From: Acetofilamentum sp.
Lineage (GTDB): Bacteria; Bacteroidota; Bacteroidia; Bacteroidales; DYOH01
Length of the DNA stretch: 38,285 nt
NCBI GenBank assembly: GCA_020720625.1
Contig: DYOH01000031.1
Span: 1 to 38,285 of the forward strand
Direction: 5' to 3'
Shown: positions 34,865 through 38,285 of the stretch, piece by piece
How the letters are laid out: the number at the start of each line of letters is the position of its first letter
How positions within the stretch are numbered: the first letter of the stretch is position 1
Translations under genes and position numbers: made by a program
The notes under the pieces: generated by a model
What the model was told of the DNA's origin: nothing
The model's input: only the letters and a program-made list of their open reading frames with translations
Databases searched by the model: none

Positions 34865-34904
34865 GAATCAACGAATCAACGAATCAACGAATCAACGAAT
34901 CAAC
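34865..34904. repeat. Five tandem copies of GAATCAAC
   Basis: Five perfect copies of an 8-base unit lie in tandem, 30 bases from the DUF1028 stop and outside any gene. Copy number could vary between strains. Confidence 0.9.
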
Positions 34905-34933
34905 AATTTAATTACTACACAACCCTTTTCCCA

Positions 34934-35917
34934 TCATTGTTTTAAAATTTTCTTTAAATCTTTATCGCTTACTGTAAGTAAACCAACCGGAACCAGTCGT
35001 GGAGTCATGATTTTCCAGTTTTCGTCTTTTTCGAAAATTTGCTTAAATATGGGTAATGCATCATCAAGCTTCCCCAAATTTGCAAGTGAAACCGCATGCC
35101 AGTATTTCATTTCCAGATTATTGGGCATCATACCTTCGGCGGTGGAATATTCATTGAGGGCTTTTTCAATCTGATTTTGTTCAATGGCCAGGTCGCCGGC
35201 ATTCATGTGTTCGTAGGCCCTATATACGTTCAATATGCGCTTTAGCTCTTTTATAGGCTCAGCATTATCGTCTATGCGTATATCTACAATGCGGTCTTCC
35301 CATGCCTTTCCGCTTGGTTTGGCCCTAACTACTATAAGAGCAGCTGATTGTTTGCCGCGTATATCTCCACCTTCTGCCTCTGCGGCTTCCAGGGCGGCCA
35401 TCATTCTTTCGGCTAGCGGAGCATTTGTATTTTCAAATGCTGATGACATGGCAGGCCAAACGGTCTTGTTTTTCATCATATTGGCTTGCACCGAGTAATA
35501 TTTGCCTTCCTTATGTCCGGCTTCTGCTACACATTTGTTTCCGGTATAAGTGGCCACTTCGCCTTTGTGGTTTAAAATGGCCACCTGACGCATTTCCCGC
35601 CCGGGGTCATCGGAGAGTAAACTATCTAAGGCGGTTTTAGGAGCAATACCGGCTTTTAGAAGGGCAAGGCCGCGTAAACCAAACGATACATTTACAAAAG
35701 ATTGTGTGGCCACCACACCTACACCGGCCTCGCCCCAAATAACGATAGAACCCACCGAAAACCAGTGCGACTGTACGGCTGCACCCATATCGCCGGTGAT
35801 AGAATCGTAGGCAACAATGGAATAGGTATGTACCAAAGGACTTTCTTTTTTGTAGACTTGCCCTTGCATAGAAATGAATATTGAGCTGAGGCTCAAAAAT
35901 AGCATCATTTTTTTCAT
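34934..35917 (-). CDS. Secreted DUF1028 family protein with a C-terminal TPR-like region
   Basis: The 327-residue protein has a signal peptide (MKKMMLFLSLSSIFISMQGQ) and then DUF1028, an Ntn-hydrolase-like fold: HTYSIVAYDSITGDMGAAVQSHWFSVGS (over about 29-56), GVGVVATQSFVNVSFGLRGLALL, ALDSLLSDDPGREMRQVAIL, and YSVQANMM. The C-terminal 90 residues contain a TPR pair (AYEHMNAGDLAIEQNQIEKALNEY, then LANLGKLDDALPIFKQIF). DUF1028 proteins are thought to be hydrolases, but substrates are not established. It is transcribed alone, toward the octamer repeats. Confidence 0.88.
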   Translation of the reverse strand: MKKMMLFLSLSSIFISMQGQVYKKESPLVHTYSIVAYDSITGDMGAAVQSHWFSVGSIVIWGEAGVGVVATQSFVNVSFGLRGLALLKAGIAPKTALDSLLSDDPGREMRQVAILNHKGEVATYTGNKCVAEAGHKEGKYYSVQANMMKNKTVWPAMSSAFENTNAPLAERMMAALEAAEAEGGDIRGKQSAALIVVRAKPSGKAWEDRIVDIRIDDNAEPIKELKRILNVYRAYEHMNAGDLAIEQNQIEKALNEYSTAEGMMPNNLEMKYWHAVSLANLGKLDDALPIFKQIFEKDENWKIMTPRLVPVGLLTVSDKDLKKILKQ

Positions 35918-36394
35918 AAGGTTTTATTTTTCTGATAAATAATTTGATTGGGTAGGATAAACAAGCCTTGCAAAATACGTATTTTTGTAGCAATTAAAAA
36001 AATATATGTAAAATTGTTTATCTGGCAAAAGTAAATTGTTCAAAATTTGTGTCGATTGTATAGCATACTTTTGTATTCGGAGTATTAAATTCGGCTTTAT
36101 GCCTTATGCCTTTCCATGGGTTTGATTTTTCAGGCAATAATCAGACATACGAGGCCGTTGTTTAAATATACTGCCGGGAATAATGCCGCAGCTGAGAGTG
36201 ATAATGTGTTCATTACATTTTTTGACAATTATATTTTATTTTTTGCGTATTTTTATCAGAATTTAATTACGATGTTTTCACTTTTTTGGATGTTGGAGCA
36301 TTAATTGAAATGAGAGCGGTCTTTTAAGGCATACCTGACAGAAGTCATATTGTGTAATAGAATTTTGGAGTTAATTTGTAATAGAAAACCTAAG
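35918..36394. other. Intergenic region with palindrome and promoter elements
   Basis: This 477-base gap between divergent genes holds a perfect 14-base palindrome, AAAATACGTATTTT (35972-35985), and a good plus-strand promoter (TTTG 36046-36049, TACTTTTG 36066-36073). The promoter lies over 300 bases before the next clear gene. An ATG at 36116 opens a 62-codon frame to 36304, but it has no recognisable motif and I do not call it a gene. A small RNA or long leader is possible. Confidence 0.4.
36046..36073 (+). promoter_or_regulatory. Plus-strand promoter with a long leader
   Basis: TTTG at 36046-36049 and TACTTTTG at 36066-36073 are 16 bases apart. The next well-supported start codon is at 36395, so the leader would exceed 300 bases unless a small RNA or the 62-codon frame at 36116 is expressed. 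Confidence 0.5.
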
Positions 36395-37294
36395 ATGAAA
36401 AAAGTATTATTAAGCGGTTTTTATGTTCTTTGTTTATTATTTGTAGAAATTAATTTGGTGCAGGCTCAGCGTATAGCGCCTTTTCTTTTATTTGGTGAAG
36501 TTCCGGGGGATGTAGACAATTGGAACGTGAAAATTTCTAGTGAATTGCGAGAGAATGGTTTCTCTGTTATTGGAAATTATAATCCTGCCCGGAGAGGCGA
36601 TTTAAGCGTTATTGTGATTACAAGCTCTGAATTGCAAGAAATTGCTGCTTCGCTATACGATAAAAGTATGATGGTTGGTGCACTCAGAATTGGGATACGC
36701 AAAACAAACGACTCTGTGGCTATTAGCATGCTTAATCCGGAATACCAGTTTAATGCCTGGCTAGGAGCGGATATGCCCATTGCGGCTGATACTTTGATGA
36801 ATGTGGCCAATAAAGCCATTCGTGTATTAGCATCGCTGAGTATGGAGCCGGTTTATTCCGGTGGGGTTATGAAAGCAACCCATCTGCGTTTTTTCAGGTA
36901 TGCACCCGATGAAGCGCTATTTTCGCAGGCTATTCCATTGGCTCAATTTAAAAGTTTTGATGAAGCAATTGAACATATTGAGGCGCAATGGAAAAATGTT
37001 TCCGATGAATTGAGCCTTGTTTTTCGCATAGTGGAGCCGCAAACGCAGAAAGCTGTATTTGGTATTGCTCTTCATGGTAAAATGGCATCTGATGCTTTAA
37101 TTTTGCCTGTTTTGGGCTATGATTACATGACCATATTGCCTTATGAAATAATAGTAGAGCGCGAAAATGTGTGGATGTTGCCTGTTGGATACCGTTTTAC
37201 TTTTGCATTTCCGGAGCTTGGAAGTGATCAGTATAAGAAACTAAAAGAAATGTCGGCTAATATAGAAGAGTCTATTAAACAGTTAGTTCATTAA
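36395..37294 (+). CDS. Secreted protein of unknown function
   Basis: The ATG at 36395 gives 299 residues with a clear signal peptide (MKKVLLSGFYVLCLLFVEINLVQAQ); the ATG at 36350 would put 15 unsuitable residues before it. The mature part is mixed alpha/beta, with LLFGEVPGDVDNWNVKISSEL near its start, a short RRGDLSVIVITSSELQE segment, DEAIEHIEAQWKNVSDELSLVF in the middle, and YKKLKEMSANIEESIKQL at the end. No known family or catalytic motif is evident. It is followed by a strong terminator at 37319-37355. Confidence 0.75.
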   Translation: MKKVLLSGFYVLCLLFVEINLVQAQRIAPFLLFGEVPGDVDNWNVKISSELRENGFSVIGNYNPARRGDLSVIVITSSELQEIAASLYDKSMMVGALRIGIRKTNDSVAISMLNPEYQFNAWLGADMPIAADTLMNVANKAIRVLASLSMEPVYSGGVMKATHLRFFRYAPDEALFSQAIPLAQFKSFDEAIEHIEAQWKNVSDELSLVFRIVEPQTQKAVFGIALHGKMASDALILPVLGYDYMTILPYEIIVERENVWMLPVGYRFTFAFPELGSDQYKKLKEMSANIEESIKQLVH

Positions 37295-37318
37295 GTTAGA
37301 TTAAGTTAAGTAATATTG

Positions 37319-37355
37319 AAAAAAACCGTTACGTGAATGCACGAACGGTTTTTTT
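37319..37355 (+). terminator. Intrinsic terminator of the unknown secreted-protein gene
   Basis: AAAACCGTT (37322-37330) pairs with AACGGTTTT (37344-37352), with an inner CGTG/CACG stem, an AATG loop, one bulged A and a T-run from 37349. It ends 61 bases past the stop codon at 37294. Confidence 0.85.
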
Positions 37356-37774
37356 GTTTTTTATTAAAAAGTTCTTTCTACAGAAATTCCTGCTATGACA
37401 TTACAACCAATATAAAAAGCCAATGTTTAACTTTGCTTCTGCCGATGATGGCAGACTTTTAGCTAAAAATTTCAGCCGGCCTGAAGCCAAAACCTTGCCC
37501 TGTAATTCAGTTATGCATCAAAACACTTAAAATCGGGCGGCATAATGCTGATCTTGGCCGCATCTCGAGAAAATTTGCCTGCCCAATATTAGCACAGTGG
37601 CTTTTTTGGGGGTAAAGTCGGAAAATGATATGGATGTTGAACTTTTTAGGGTGCCAGAGCAAAAACATATAATTCATCCCTTATGTCGCTTTTGTGCAAA
37701 ATAGCGACACTGTATTTTTCGAAGTGCAAAAAAATGAATATATTAGCACTACTATTTCGCCTATGATATAGCTA

Positions 37775-37805
37775 CGATATCCGACACCTGGAGTGCCGGA
37801 TATTG
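37775..37805. other. Hairpin upstream of the methylase gene
   Basis: CGATATCCG (37775-37783) pairs with CGGATATTG (37797-37805) with one wobble, and CAC/GTG extend the stem past one A/C mismatch to a 5-base loop. It lies 73 bases before the methylase ATG. It could be a regulatory or recombination site. Confidence 0.45.
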
Positions 37806-37878
37806 AAGCGTTATGCGTTACAAAAATGAAACACGAACCAAATTGGAATGATTGAACAAAAATTGCTAAATTTGCATT

Positions 37879-38285
37879 ATGGAAAAATTGATACAACAAA
37901 ATACGAAAAACAAATACGGTCAATACTTTACTCCCAAAATTGTGGCGGATTTTATGATTGATTTGGCTGATATTCCTAATAATGCAAAAATATTGGAACC
38001 TTCCTGCGGCGAAGGTGTTTTTTTAGATTTATTGCAAAAAAAAGGATTTAATAATTTAACTGCATACGAGATAGATAACACAATTGCAAAACAATTTTCT
38101 TTTGTAAAATATGAAAGTTTTGTAACTGCTGATATTAATGAAAAATATGATTTAATTATTGGAAATCCACCATATATTCGTTGGAAAAATTTAGAAACTG
38201 AGTTGAAAAATGAACTTCTAAAAAATCATTTGTGGAATAAATATTTTAATTCGCTTTGTGATTATTTGTATATTTTCATTTTAAA
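37879..38285 (+). CDS. N6-adenine DNA methylase, N-terminal fragment
   Basis: The frame from ATG 37879 runs past the right edge, giving 135 residues. It shows YGQYFTP (13-19) at the start, the SAM-binding motif EPSCGEG (40-46), an acidic residue in AYEID (62-66), and the catalytic NPPY (96-99) in IIGNPPYIRW. These are the signature motifs of gamma-type N6-adenine methylases of Type II or IIG restriction-modification systems (Eco57I/TaqI-like). The sequence is rich in A- and T-ending codons and looks AT-richer than neighbouring genes, consistent with horizontal acquisition. Whether a restriction domain or separate nuclease follows cannot be seen. Confidence 0.87.
   Translation, partial: MEKLIQQNTKNKYGQYFTPKIVADFMIDLADIPNNAKILEPSCGEGVFLDLLQKKGFNNLTAYEIDNTIAKQFSFVKYESFVTADINEKYDLIIGNPPYIRWKNLETELKNELLKNHLWNKYFNSLCDYLYIFIL

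Larger units (their letters stand above)
37295..37878. other. Hairpin-rich intergenic region before the methylase gene
   Basis: This 584-base stretch holds one terminator (37319-37355) and then four inverted repeats: TCTGCC/GGCAGA (37438-37455), TTCAG/CTGAA (37471-37485), GTCGCT/AGCGAC (37685-37708) and CGATATCCG/CGGATATTG (37775-37805). It has GC-rich patches in AT-rich DNA. I see no gene in it. Confidence 0.5.

Noticed and set aside
36116-36304. A 62-codon open frame after a good promoter
   Set aside because: No recognisable motif, no signal or fold, and it lies in very AT-rich DNA; it may be chance or part of a leader.
37510-37816. Two GTTATGC words exactly 300 bases apart (37510-37516 and 37810-37816), suggestive of integron attC cores
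   Set aside because: They do not fit the GTTRRRY core, no matching inverse core sites were found at the proper places, and no integrase is visible.

Overview
The window looks like a chromosomal segment from a member of the Bacteroidota, probably class Bacteroidia. The evidence is the low GC content, the many promoter elements of the TAnnTTTG type, and families largely restricted to that phylum (DUF6427, DUF4294, DUF5723, an Mpl-type muropeptide ligase, a Reg_prop/Y_Y_Y hybrid sensor). The genus cannot be told from the sequence alone.

Layout. 1-1,200: start of an AAA-ATPase-like gene running off the left edge, a Uma2-family nuclease gene and a tRNA-Glu with its own promoter and terminator. 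1,315-9,241: mostly housekeeping genes. These are recX, a compact operon (methionine-type aminotransferase, purD, a DUF6427 membrane protein, a secreted thioredoxin), a hemolysin III/PAQR-type membrane protein, a cytidylate-kinase-like protein and mpl. 9,443-9,946: a membrane sensor remnant broken by two compensating frameshifts. 9,961-15,171: a large unrecognised protein facing a three-gene operon (TPR membrane protein, thioredoxin-like lipoprotein, small membrane protein). 15,325-17,301: two adjacent broken genes, a GH53 galactanase with one in-frame stop and an NmrA-type reductase with one frameshift. 17,498-18,888: a CGGC-domain protein and a radical SAM protein in a tight pair. 19,292-25,604: a three-gene envelope operon (DUF3352 plus beta-propeller, a 700-residue lipoprotein, DUF5723). 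26,163-31,140: a small unknown protein, a very large sensor whose kinase domain has lost its catalytic residues, an SDR and a DUF4294 protein. 31,269-37,294: secreted or envelope proteins (thioredoxin-like, DUF4139 with an inserted carboxypeptidase-like domain, DUF1028, one unknown). 37,879-end: the start of an N6-adenine DNA methylase, visibly AT-richer than its surroundings and preceded by a hairpin-rich non-coding stretch.

Most intact genes serve the cell envelope or core metabolism. The left and right edges, with a Uma2 and AAA-ATPase pair and a restriction-modification methylase, look accessory. The best candidates for undescribed biology are the DUF3352/lipoprotein/DUF5723 operon, the apparent pseudokinase sensor and the DUF4139 fusion. 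Three genes carry point lesions, so either local gene decay or assembly errors are present.
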